A stretch of 64,000 nucleotides of DNA from Morella rubra. Lineage: Eukaryota > Streptophyta > Magnoliopsida > Fagales > Myricaceae. Below are positions 1 to 11,463 of the stretch, piece after piece. The stretch lies in contig CM025856.1 in assembly GCA_003952965.2 (NCBI GenBank), forward strand, positions 12,037,082-12,101,081, in the 5' to 3' direction. A model generated the notes under the pieces. It did no database searches. It was given only the letters and a program-made list of their open reading frames with translations, and was not told where the DNA came from. Made by a program: the position numbers and the translations under genes. Every line of letters begins with the position of its first letter. Position 1 is the first letter of the stretch.

Positions 1-1037
1 AAATGTTAGAGAAAATGAGTTATTCAAAGAGGCTTGATGGAAAAGCTCCTTCAGAGCTCGAGGAAGAATTCCAGGTTTTTCATTTGTGCCATCCTGTAGA
101 TTCATTTCAGTCCGTTATTCCATTGTAAATTACTGTACCAAGTCAATGAACTGCAACTAATCCAAATTTCATTTACTGACCATCGTAAACGTCTTCCCGG
201 TGCCTGTTTGACCATAGGCCAAAACACACACATTATGCCCATCAAGCGCGGATTTGAGTACTGGTTCCACCTCACCAAAAACCTCCTCTATGAAAATTTC
301 ACAACAGAGTGACTCTTACTTCAACTGGCATCCAAGTTGACCAAGAAAAGAACAGAAAGTACAATTAACAAACAGATTGACGTTGAAAGCTAACCTTGGA
401 GTGCTTGCGGTAGAAAAACCTTATCAAATTCGAATTCTTTGCTTGTTCCAGCTAACTTAACCACAATCTTCTCCGACCCAGTTGAAATGGGTTGAATTTT
501 TCTCTTGTCTGTCGGTAGGAACGGTCGAACTCGACAAAAAACCCGAATGCTGCCTGAGATTTTTGACCCTTTTTAGAAGGAAGACAAAGAGCATTTAGAA
601 AGAAACCCATTCCTGCTGCAACCATCACCATTACCTTTGATGTCTAAGATCTTATTCAGTGCTTCTCTCCTCTTGTCATCCAGCGACCTCTGTTTCAGGC
701 TCAACTGCGCAATCTCCCCTAAGAACCAATTCAACGAAAGATATTAGTATTTCTGCAGTGCTTGGTTAATAAAAACAATAACCTCACGTAGCTCCAGCTG
801 ATTGAAAATTGTACCTTCTAGATTCAATATCGACTGCTCAAGTTCGTTCTTTTCATGCTCAGGAACAACATTGACGTCGGTACAGATGGCCGGAATGGAT
901 GGAGAATCAAGCAATTCAGAAACTGGAGAGGGCCCATGAGGGGAATCTGGGCTTGATACCAGAGGGGATGATTCCAAGGATCCCCTTACATCTTCTGAAG
1001 GCAATGAGATCTGTTCTACCACGGTGGGAATGACCAT
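1..1037 (-). CDS. Kinesin-14 family motor protein, N-terminal part (runs off the left edge)
   Basis: Minus-end-type plant kinesin, an ATP-driven microtubule motor, partial. I join five exons with GT-AG borders in phase: 788-1037, 635-718, 395-553, 181-287 and 1-93, giving 231 codons. The N-terminus (residues 1-75) is Ser/Pro-rich and acidic. A short helical neck (about 76-111) follows. The motor then begins with [11 protein letters not shown], the beta-1 signature preceded by a neck as in kinesin-14. The P-loop GQTGTGKT is at residues 190-197 in the context [18 protein letters not shown], followed by [14 protein letters not shown]. Switch I, switch II and everything after are beyond the window. 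ATG 1037 is the first Met of the open frame. The N-terminal extension is short, so this is one of the smaller KIN-14 subgroups. The exact subgroup is not assignable here. Family assignment is very secure; the small second exon is supported by phase and by the coiled neck sequence. Confidence 0.93.
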
Positions 1038-1830
1038 TTCTCAGCCAGCAAGGCAACCCAACAGAACCAAAGTCCCTTTCCACCGAAATGAAACCCAAGC
1101 AACAACTCTGCCTATAGAATGCTCCAAAAACCGCAGAAAATGAAGCTTGTCCTTTTTCTCCTTGTGAGTGAAGTTAAGGACACCTTTTAGTAGCAAGAAT
1201 ATACAGCTCCTACTCTGGGATCAGCAAGCTCCCCACAATAAACCACAAAGGTAATGAACAGGAGCTGACGGAACAAGATACTAATGATCCTTAGCATGAA
1301 ATCGGTTATTACACCAGGCAAAGAACACAAACTGAGAATATGCATCTAAAAACCAAAGCAAATACCACAAACTCAATATCAGAAAACTGATATGAAGCTG
1401 AGGTAAAGCAGCATTTTCTATGATCAAATGCCTCCACAAAAGAACGATTCCAAACCCTAGAGTTCCAGCTAGAGAACAAGAAGAAGTCAAAACCCAGAGC
1501 ACAAATTTTCAAAAACCCGAGGAAATTTAGACACCCCAACAGGAAAAAGCATGTGGCTAGGAGTCATTTTCAATGATTGAATACTCCAAGGGCCCGGATT
1601 TGGAGGTTAAAGTTCTTGTACAGTTAAGGGGAGAGAGACAACAATTAAAAAAAAATACTTTACTGTAAGAATCTTCTTGGTTATCCCAGATCCAAACTGA
1701 GACGTAAAGTCTTGTTTTTTCAGAGAGGAGCGTGAGGAGCGTAGAGGGGCCAATGTAAAGCTAAAGCGAACAGCGATTTCTCTACGGTGGAGGTGCTGAG
1801 TGAGTGGTGGACATACCGCTTCAGTACATG
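1038..1830 (-). promoter_or_regulatory. Leader and promoter region of the kinesin gene
   Basis: Sequence upstream of ATG 1037. No convincing coding exon was found here on either strand. The strand reading toward the kinesin is moderately GC-rich from about 1690 to 1830, which would fit a transcription start near there. No clear TATA box could be assigned. Transcript data would be needed to place the start or any leader intron. Confidence 0.4.
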
Positions 1831-2434
1831 AGTTGTATTTGTCAGTTGGCTATTCTTTTGACGTTTTTACTGAGATAGAAAGTTTCACAAAGACTTGCCG
1901 TTAACGGGAATGCGTCCTAATAATGGCGGGTAGAGACTCAATTTTTCGTCGGTTGGTATCTAAAATTCAAAAATTTTCCTCTCCTCGTTAATTTTTACTG
2001 GGAGTCTGGGAAGTGGCTAAGTCACTTTATTGGAAGCTTCGAAAAAGCAACAACAGATATCTTAATTGTGAATGTTAATGATGTTTCTGACAAAAGTGAG
2101 AACATATTAATTTGTGATATCTGAAAGCATTAAATTTAATTATCTGTAAAATTTTGAACTCTACTAGAATTGTATTAACGATAAATATTAATAATTTTAG
2201 GATTCATTTTAAGGACCTTGATAATTTGTATTTCAATTATTGGCTGCATACATTAGAGGCAGAAATTAATGTTTTAGTATTTGAGTGTCAAAATTTTGAA
2301 ATTGTTAAAATTTTAAATTATAAGAATTGGTAAAAAAATAAAAATAATTTATAAAATTTATAAAAAAGTAAAAAGAATAAAAATTTAAATAAATATTATA
2401 AAAAGAATAATGATCTAAAATTTAGTAGAATCAT

Positions 2435-2518
2435 CCTTTGATCTCATCTCTTTCCAAACACAAAATAATAGTGGCTTCTTGAACAAGACGTATTCCTTTG
2501 ATCTCATCTCTTTCCAAA
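2435..2518. repeat. 24-bp direct repeat, exact 60-bp period
   Basis: The sequence cctttgatctcatctctttc followed by caaa occurs at 2435-2458 and again at 2495-2518, perfectly conserved. The second copy sits at the start of a 91-codon open frame (2498-2773) of unknown origin. Confidence 0.85.
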
Positions 2519-2955
2519 TTGCTGCCCACGGTAGAATCATCCCACGCATCGGAATTCAACTTGTCTGCATATTCTATAAGAAAAACCCCACAAATCTATG
2601 TTCTGGAATCTGGCGTGTGTCATGATCGTAGAGGAGGATTTCGTAGTAAATTGACAAACCATATTCTAGCCGGTCACAAAGAAACATTTAAAACTTTAAT
2701 GTACGAAGAATCAATCTTTATTAGAATACTTAATAGCTTATTAGAAACCTTATCAATAGGCTTACGAGGCTAGTAATTGGTTTATCTTTAACCTTAAGTC
2801 ATACTATTGGTTATTGGTTTGGGATTAGAATTAACGCAGTGAAAATCTCAATAACCCTGCACATCAATTGAACGTTATTTGCCTCTAAGAGCCATAGTTT
2901 AATGTTTTGACTGACGAATTTCCTATATTTTACGAATAGTATCCAGTGGATGTAT

Positions 2956-3011
2956 GTAAGTTCGAATCTTACTATTACGAGTAAGTTCGAATCTTACTAC
3001 TTACGAGTAAG
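2956..3011. repeat. Short tandem repeat, two units of 25-26 bp
   Basis: Units starting gtaagttcgaatcttact lie at 2956-2980 and 2981-3006, followed by a partial third start. Only two units, with no conserved spacer architecture, so this is a simple tandem duplication. Confidence 0.85.
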
Positions 3012-5377
3012 TTTTTAAACTTAAAATGACACTTAGGTCATGAGATCGATTCAAGTGTCTGGAATTTACCATTGTGCTCTTAGCTTGATCACTGCATTTT
3101 TTTAAATAGACTAAGTCCGTTTGAGCCCAGTGTATAAAAGTTGGGTATAACGGATTTTATTTGTTACTAAAAAAGAATTGATGTATATGGAAAAATTTTC
3201 ATGTTGTTTCGATTGAATTATTGGTTTTCGTATTTAAGGATTAAAGTTTAATATTATGGGTTTAGTTTTTCCTCTTTTCAAAAAAGTAACTCCATTTAAA
3301 AAAAGCATCATAAGTGATACTTGAATTCTATGTGAATATGAAAAGGCCTCCATTAGTCTATTGCTCTAAAACTTAATGGAGTGTCATTTTGTACCAAATT
3401 ATGATCACCACGTCACCATATGTTCCCGTATGATATATAAGATGAATATCACAATAATACTAAACCAATAAAACCTAAAAAGTAGAAAAGAAAATTAAAA
3501 AGAACCATATAACCTAAAAAATAACTTCAGTTTTGCTTATCAACTACCACAGATAGATGGGAAGAATAAACAGACCGCTGACCTCGAAGATTAATACCAG
3601 AGGCTTAGTAGGTTCGCTCTCCTGAATTTAAATCTTACTAGCTGTGTACTAAAGTAGTCTGGAACATTAATAAAAGCAGAGTTTTGGAACATTATTGCAG
3701 CAATTACTCGCAAGAATAAGGATAACCCTCCAACTACATTTGCTTTCGTTTGATTTTAATTCTGTTGTTAGGGTTCGTAAACAAGTCAAGTAGCGAATGT
3801 TTGAGCTCAACTCAGTTTAATAAATATAATAGCACTAATTCGAATAAAATTCAAAAGTTTCTGTTCAAATTCGACTCACCAAATTTTATGGAAACTCGAA
3901 CTTGTTAGATTTGTTTGGGAAAATTTCAGTAACTAGCTTGTATAAGGGTGACGTAGAACTAGCTAGTAGCTACGGAAGAGTCTATAATCTATACCACACC
4001 CCCCACATGGTATTTCTAAATCAAACATACGGATTAGTTGAAAGGTTTTACCAACTCCACTATGTGATCTAATCAATATAAAATGCTTTGAGGAAATAAT
4101 TTGGTCATTTAATTAATTTGATGAATCCATTTCCGGGTCTAGATCATCTCTCTATCAAGTTTGGACCACAGAACCAAATATTGGAAGACCACTTCGAAGC
4201 CCGTCATAATCTCAATCAGTCGATGTTTAAGCAGTTGGGAAAGTGATGGTGCAATTTGCCTTCATAGATGCACATAAATGCATATGATCTGCTCTGGCGA
4301 CCCACTCAATTAGTTAGCTAAAGGCACCTCTCATTAGCGGCAAACCATTTTTTTTTTGGTTGCTAGAAACTAGTATTTGTGGTTGCTATAAAGCTTTGTC
4401 CACAGTATTTTCGACCAAATCCCGACCACTATGTTTGGTCGCTGCCGCATACATATTAACGACGACTTTTATGTTTGCGGCGATTAGTTCTTAATGTATA
4501 GTGTTGACTTTGTTTCGTGTCAAGTATTATATAAAGAAACACTGTCTTTGATGATTTTGATGAAGAGAAGACGCTTAATTACAAAGGAGAAATAAAATGA
4601 AGAATTCTAGAAGTTACAAAATAGTTTAAGTGGTTTCAATTTTGGTTGAGCTAGTTTATTCAATTGTCTTCCTCTTGTGTTGTAAAAGAAATTCAATTAC
4701 CACAACAAAATCCTATTGTGGGAGTGGATAAACACTGGAGTTCTTGTTTTTGAAATATTAGAGTTCCAATTATCAAGAAGTAATGTTGCTTTATTCATAA
4801 TTCATTGAAGAGAGAGAGATTCAAAAGTTCTAAATCTACCGTTTGGTGCTAGTTCGGGTGTATCTTTCGAATGACTTTCTTCAGGGCTTGTTAGGTAGCA
4901 AAAATTTGTGGCAAGCAAGATCACCTATTGTAAGTGATTATCTCATTTTAGTGAATTAGTTAACCATTTGTGAGTCCGGAATAAAGAGTTTTTCAAAAAA
5001 ATTTCCACTTCATAGATAATCTTGTGTGTTCTTTGTGTTGTATTGCGATCGATTTTATTCTTTACCACTTCTAAATTGATTGATTTAGTTAATTTTGAGT
5101 TTTGATTTACTTGTTGTGAATCTTAGTTCAAAAAATTGGAACAAGATTATTTTGCACACCAACAATTGTTTGTGGTAAAGTTTATAAGCTCCTTCACATT
5201 AAGTTAGAATTTTGTTATTCAAGCGCTAAAACTCAAGGAGGTTGGAAAACATCCGCCTTAGAAACAGAAGGCGGTAAAAGAGAAATGCATGAAGAAACAG
5301 AAAAAGGAAACTACAAGCGACCCAGGAAGCTAAATTGTGAGCCATCAAATTGTCTCCGAGGAGCCCACTGCATCTTC

Positions 5378-5440
5378 CGCCCAGTACTATCTGCAACAGG
5401 GCCTCAATCCTCACATTACTATCTGCAACAGGGCCTTCCA
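5378..5440. repeat. Short direct repeat
   Basis: The 20-mer tactatctgcaacagggcct occurs near 5385 and again near 5416, inside a 99-codon minus-strand open frame (5226-5525). The repeat and the lack of recognisable protein features argue that this frame is not a gene. Confidence 0.7.
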
Positions 5441-8400
5441 TAAGGAAATTAGACTCCGAAAATAGCTCCGTAGATGAGCTGAGAGTCTCCAAAAATAGCC
5501 TGTTCCAGGTGTAAATCATGCGCATACTGACAAGCCATCAGCAGGCGTTTCGCTCCCTAACTATAGCACCCATTAAACGGGACAAATTTGAGGTAGAGGA
5601 CAAGACATTGGTCCGACCTCCTGTTAATTTGTTTGTTTGTCTGGGGATTTAGATCATGAAAATGAGTAGTTTTTTTTTTTTTTATTATATGCATTTATCA
5701 TGCTTGGTGGGACATAAGGTGTCAGGAAATAGACAAAAAGACGAATGGAGAAGAGGGGTGGGACATGAGATCAGACCCCATGCTTCATCTAAAGGCATGA
5801 CAATGCATTATGAGTCTTGCTAAACTTCTGGTACTCGATAGCATTGGTCAACTCTTGCTAGGATCTCTAAACTTTTTGAGCCTCGGCCCAAGTTGGGGAA
5901 AAGCATAATAATATTTCTTTAAAAATAATAATTAATCAAAATTATTCTTCCAACATAGATACACAATTTAACATTATAGTAATGTGTTTCAAAACCAAGA
6001 CTCAAATTAATCAGTAGGACCACATATCTATATTATAATATTAAAGAATTACAATTGATTCTCTTGTAAACTAATTTTTTTTTAAGCACCTCGAGAAAAC
6101 TAATTGAAGTACAAAATAATATGTTTATTCTCTCTCTCTATATATTTATATCTATATATATTTTTTAAGTCTTACTCGGCAAACTTACCGAAGTGGACTC
6201 ACCTAACAGGCTGTGTTAAACTCTAGGCCGCTACAACCCTCCAAAACACACAAGTCAGGTAAATCCGATTTTACTATAAAGGTGACCTCAAACAATTATT
6301 TATATTTGAGAAGATTCAAATCTGTGACCTCAAGGGATATACTCCTAAGCCCTAAGTCCTTATTAGCCAAGTCAATTATTTGGAATTAATATATACATAT
6401 TGTAGATACTATAAAAACAGGAAAAAAAATTAAAAACACAAGTAGAGGAAAAAATAAGGCAAAAATACGTGGGAAACGACCAAAGAAAGAACAAATTTTG
6501 ATTAGGAAAAGAGAAAGCAAAACGAACAAACTTGTTTCAGAGCGACATTAGGGCTGGTAGATAAGCCCGCTTGTATGGGTGGGTTCAGATCAGTATTCAG
6601 TAAAATGGCTAATTTACTCATTAAGCTTTCCTGATTGTGGTCTTAAAGCTTCCTTTGACCACGGAGAAAGAAACAGAAAAAAAACCCAGATCCACGTGCA
6701 ATACCAACTCATTGGCAGGATCAAGGGCATGATGAGTCATCTAGAATTCGGCCTTTGCATTACGCCTTTTTGCTTGTAATTATCCCCTAAACCTTAGAAT
6801 CTCAAAACTGTGCTAATGATGTTTACTAAAACAGTGTAAAAGAGACCATGCGGCTTACTCTCAACTGCTGCTGAGGGGGTATGTTTTATATATTATTTGT
6901 GTAGGACTATTGAGTCGTTATTTCTTTAATAATAAATTAGTGTTAGAAGAACGTCACTCAAACCTTTTATGATATTCAACATCGTACCTAATAAATCTGT
7001 TCTAAGAGAACTTGCAAGGAGTTATATTGTAGAACTCCAACAATCTCTCTCTCACGATGATACTCTCGCAACTCCAATTTATGGCTTCCTAATTTTGATA
7101 CTAATTGTCGGATCTTTGAGCCATCATTCCTCCCAAAATCAATTAATGTCAGGGACATATTACTCAAATCTTTTATAATATTTGATATCACGCGTAGTAT
7201 ACCTGTTTTACGAGCGCTCATAGAGTGGTTTTGGGTAACTCCAACAATTAGCCGAGATTCAAGATTCAAATTCCTTCGTATATTTAATGCTTCAAGTTCT
7301 CGAAATTTATCCATGTATTAACTTGGTCTCATTCTAGTGAGCTTCGCGCATAAGTAGCTAAAACGGTATGAATTTTTTCTACTTTCGGAAAGTAAAAGGG
7401 CAATGAGTTGCATATTCTTTTTTCTGCTAAAATTAATTACACAATAAATTATAGCAGAGCAAAAAAATGTAGAATAGTGAATATCTCCCATAAATCCTTC
7501 TTCTATTAATATTTATTCAAATAGGTGATTGACATGCATTCTTAAGCCTGCTATGCTAAAACTTAACTACTCTTGAGAAAAAAAAAACCTTAACCTTTTA
7601 TCTTGCCCCATTTAAAAAATTTAATCCCAAGTCAATTTCAAAGAACGTTCTACCAGATGTGTTTTTTTTTTCTTTATTATTTTAACCCCAAAAAAAGGGA
7701 ATTCATATCTTCACCACCTTTCCCATCCCTGGACGGCGGGACCACTACTGTACTATCTATTAATATTATTATCTGTTCCATAAGTATTAAATTTATTTTG
7801 ACGTGTTCACTTTCGATTGGCTAATAAAGCTCTACCATTATTTTTATAAATTACAATTTTTTACAATTTTGGACAATATCTATATCAATAGTCGGCAATT
7901 ATATATAATTTTTTTGAAGTGGGAAGGTATAGAAGTTGATTTTTAAGCAAACCTCGATGCTAGAGGAGCAAAGCATATATGCATGTGAGCATTAAAGATA
8001 TCTACTGAACCATCAAGAAAAAGGCTCCTAGTTTTCTCAACCAACAGTCCAGCAGGTCAAGCGGGCACGTCGTTTTTAACTTTTAGAGTTTTCCTTTCAG
8101 ACCACGACATTTTCAAATTTTTTTCCCAAAATCTCTTTGGCTACTTTATTTATGACTTAACATTTTTTTTAAAAATAACATTTGTTAATATTCAGGTATA
8201 ACATATTATTTTCCATGATTTTATTTGCGTTTCAAAATTAATTCAGAAATTTCTTTATATTTATTTGAAAGTTCTTATTTGATTTATTAAAAAAGAAAGA
8301 TAAATTACGAAAATATTTGACTTACTTGACATGTGTTATTTGAGAGGGTTGCATGGTCCGAGATTTATCGTGGCATTGAATTTAATTCGTGTGTATACTG

Positions 8401-9109
8401 GATTAGGTTCGTCTGAGCTCAGTGCACGTGAATGAGTGTTCAAATTTCTCTCGTTATCTAAAAAAAATATTTTACTTTTAAATTTTTAAAGAATTTTTAT
8501 ACATAAAAGCTATCAATGATAACTAATAAAATATGAATTATTTTACCTCTGTATTATTGTCTCTCTAGTAAAAATAATTCCTTAAAATATATACGAATGA
8601 TTTTTATTTATTTATTTATTCTTGTTTTTTATAAACTGTAAGAAAATTTGAGTAAATAAATGTAATTTTTTTGTTCTTGTTTTGAGAAATTGAACCCTTT
8701 TAGTACTAAACTGAAAATCCATAGATCCTGAGAATATGCACAAATACCTTAAATAGGTGGGGCACAATTACGAAACTGAGCTCCATTTACCCCCAAGAAA
8801 ACCCAACTACACTCGCACCCAACTCAAAACCAAACGCACTCGCAGAGGGTCAATTACGTAATTCCGTATAGGCTTCATTCATTACACGCCCTCCTCTTCG
8901 TTCCCCGTTCCGGTCCCACCCACCGAAACGACGGTCAGAGAAGCGAGTATTCTGAACGTATCTCACCACAAACGAGTACAGCCGTGCCTCTCATCTCATA
9001 TGTCTATCTGTTCTTGTGAAATGATCGTTATGCCCTCCATCAAAATCCTAAAAACCGAGTCAAAGGACAATGTCACAATAAAATCGAAGCCCACATAGCC
9101 TTTTTTACT

Positions 9110-9230
9110 CATTTCCCCCTCCCTCCCTCCCTCTGTATCTCTCTCTAGAATACTGCGTCTCTGTATTTGGAACTTCGGCAGTGGAAGAAGAGAACAAGCT
9201 GAGAAAGCTTTGATTGTATCACTGATTCAG
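9110..9230 (+). other. Probable 5' untranslated exon of the WD40 gene
   Basis: A pyrimidine-rich stretch (ccctccctccctccctctgt, 9119 onward) is followed by a purine-rich segment ending in gattcag, directly before a gttagg donor at 9231. The matching acceptor is ttgttcaag at 11445-11453, ten bases upstream of the ATG. This gives a leader intron of about 2.2 kb. The transcription start is inferred, not seen. Confidence 0.55.
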
Positions 9231-11453
9231 GTTAGGGTTCAGTTTCTTTTTTATATGATCCAAATTTTATATATTCATTTACTTTTTTGTTTTTTAGATT
9301 ATGTAGTCTTTTTTTATTTATTGGTATAGTATTTTCATTTGTGTATTTGCTTAGTTCAGAATTCGTTGACGGCGTAAATTTCATGATCTGATTGCATAAT
9401 TGGGCGAGGATCAATGGGGTTTTGAGGGGTTTTACATGGATGATTAGGCTCGGGACTTTCGAAATCCTTTACTGCTTTAACTTTCTGTATTTGATTTTGA
9501 TGGCGAGTGGCGGGAATGAGAGGGTTGGAATGTGAGACGGGCTTTATGAGAGTTTTTTTGGATACTCAGCTATGGCTTTTTGGTAGCTGAAGAAAATGTC
9601 GCGAATCCGCGAATGAAATTTTGGGTGTTAAATTTATTGTTGTTTGATGGTAAATGTAAGGAATGGAGTTGAGATAGACAAGGCAGAACATATGGTTCAG
9701 CTCAAACGAGCCAATACAGCTAAAGTTGGAAAGATACGGGTGTTATTTTGACTGTGCAACATGGACTTTTGCTTTCTCAGGCTGTTTGTGTTTTATGGAG
9801 ATACTATATATTTTTCACTTGACACTATCACTATTGTGATTCATGCTTGGATAAGCATATATGTGGCTAGAGTTGGGAAAGTAGGTGCTGTTCAATACTA
9901 GAATCTGACCTTTTGTTTTCTAAGGTCCATCTGTTTTGGTATCTGCCCATAATAAGTATGAGGTTAATGAATTATGCTTCACTAGGAAGTCTTACCAGCG
10001 TCATTCTAATGAAGTCTTCTTGGTAATAAATGTGCGTACTTTAATGTTGGACCAAAGTTTGGTAGCTAATGCTGCTATAGCATGTACTTGGATAACCATG
10101 GAGATTGATTTTATGAGTTGATGCTTGCTTTTGAAGTTTCTTTCCCTCTTTTTTTTTTTTTTTTTTGGGGGGGGGGGGGGGGGTGGGTGTTGCTTGATTA
10201 ATCAAGAAGTGCATTAGGAAAAGGAAGTGGCAAGAGTAAGTGGTAAGATGAGTTAGGTTGAAAATCTATCAGAGGGTATTTTGCTCTTTAACTATTCATA
10301 TGGTTCTTTTTCCCATGTATAGTATTGCAATCAATCTGTTTAATGTCATAACTTTTTGATCAAATCAATTATCAGTGCTTCAAAACGTTTTTATAAGAGT
10401 TCACCACGAAAATCTAATGTTTGTGCATGCATGTTTTTATATCATGTTATATTTGTTATTCCTCCACCTGCCTTTCTCCTCTTTTTTCTCATTCTTCATG
10501 ATATTGCACTGTTATGAGCTTGTTTCTAGTGAGCCCAAATTTTTAATGAATTTCAAATCAGTAATGAGAAGACATGCTAATAAAAGATTGGGTCTTGGTT
10601 TCTCTCTGAGGCAACCAGTACATTATATGATTATAATTTTCGGATATAAATGAAGAATATCCCTATGCAAATATTCTATCATGTTTGATGAGTGTCCTGC
10701 TAGTGGGGCCATGCTGGCCGCTTGCCAAGGTTGGGCTTCCCATCTTAATAGGCTTTGGTTTTGAAGTACAAGATATTTTGTACATGTACTGAAAGCTATT
10801 TGTTGTTCGTAGTGATCTAAAAGATTAGCGAGTGTGAACTTCAGCATATCCCGTAATTCTTTATTGAACTGTATGAATATATTTCTGGTGCGGAGCAAGA
10901 AAAGAAACTATCGGGTCTCATTGCTTGGGAGATGCCTGAATTGGAGTTAGTGTTGTGTTTCCTTACATGAGACCAAGGTGAGAATTTCCTGGGTTGATTT
11001 TGAGTCCTTCAAGAGTATCATAAGGAGGCTCAAACAAATGTGATGATTGGATTTTGGTTATGAGAGAATGTCATCATGCTCAATTCTGAATGTATCGATG
11101 AAAAACATGTCAAAATGTGCTGATCTTGATATTGTATCCTTCTAAAATTGTGACAATGTTGAATTTCTGCTACTAGTGTCGTGTTCTTATCCCGAACCTT
11201 CTAGAAACCTTTTAGCTGCTTTGCATTATACATTGGGATTGCACAGTACGTTGGCATTATTATAAAACCATTGAGTCTTAAATGAAAAGCTGAGGAAACT
11301 TTAGGAGCTTAAGCTTGTCGGTCTATGAATGACGAAAACGCCAATTGAGGACATGATAGCATTGACTGGCTAGTTCTAAAGAACCAAGAGCTGATTTTCT
11401 TTAAGATATTTGATTTTTCATCGTCTCTGATTAATTTCTTATATTTGTTCAAG
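9231..11453 (+). other. Long leader intron of the WD40 gene
   Basis: A 2.2-kb stretch between the proposed untranslated exon and the first coding exon, T-rich as plant introns are. It contains an 18-T run (10149-10166) immediately followed by a 17-G run (10167-10183). Short open frames inside it have no recognisable homology. Confidence 0.5.
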
Positions 11454-11463
11454 TGTTTCTGAA

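Larger units (their letters stand above)
1831..8870. other. Intergenic spacer, AT-rich, repeat-littered
   Basis: Seven kilobases between divergently placed genes. All open frames are short (up to about 108 codons), lack homology that I recognise and have no splice-consistent partners. It contains direct and tandem repeats listed separately, long A/T runs, a CT/TA microsatellite near 6128-6160, and gcgacgac-like sequence around 4440-4490 of the kind often seen in degraded plant DNA transposons. I see no supported gene. Confidence 0.6.

Noticed and set aside
2956..3011. Repeat array that could be taken for a CRISPR
   Set aside because: Only two units, with no spacers between them, in a plant nuclear context. 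It is a simple tandem duplication.
4330..4510. Possible CACTA-type transposon remnant (gacgac-rich motif)
   Set aside because: No terminal repeats, target duplication or coding sequence could be found, so it is not listed as a mobile element.
6988..7314. 108-codon minus-strand frame in the first spacer
   Set aside because: It overlaps an imperfect repeat (ctcaaaccttttatgatatt versus ctcaaatcttttataatatt) and lacks recognisable domains or splice partners.
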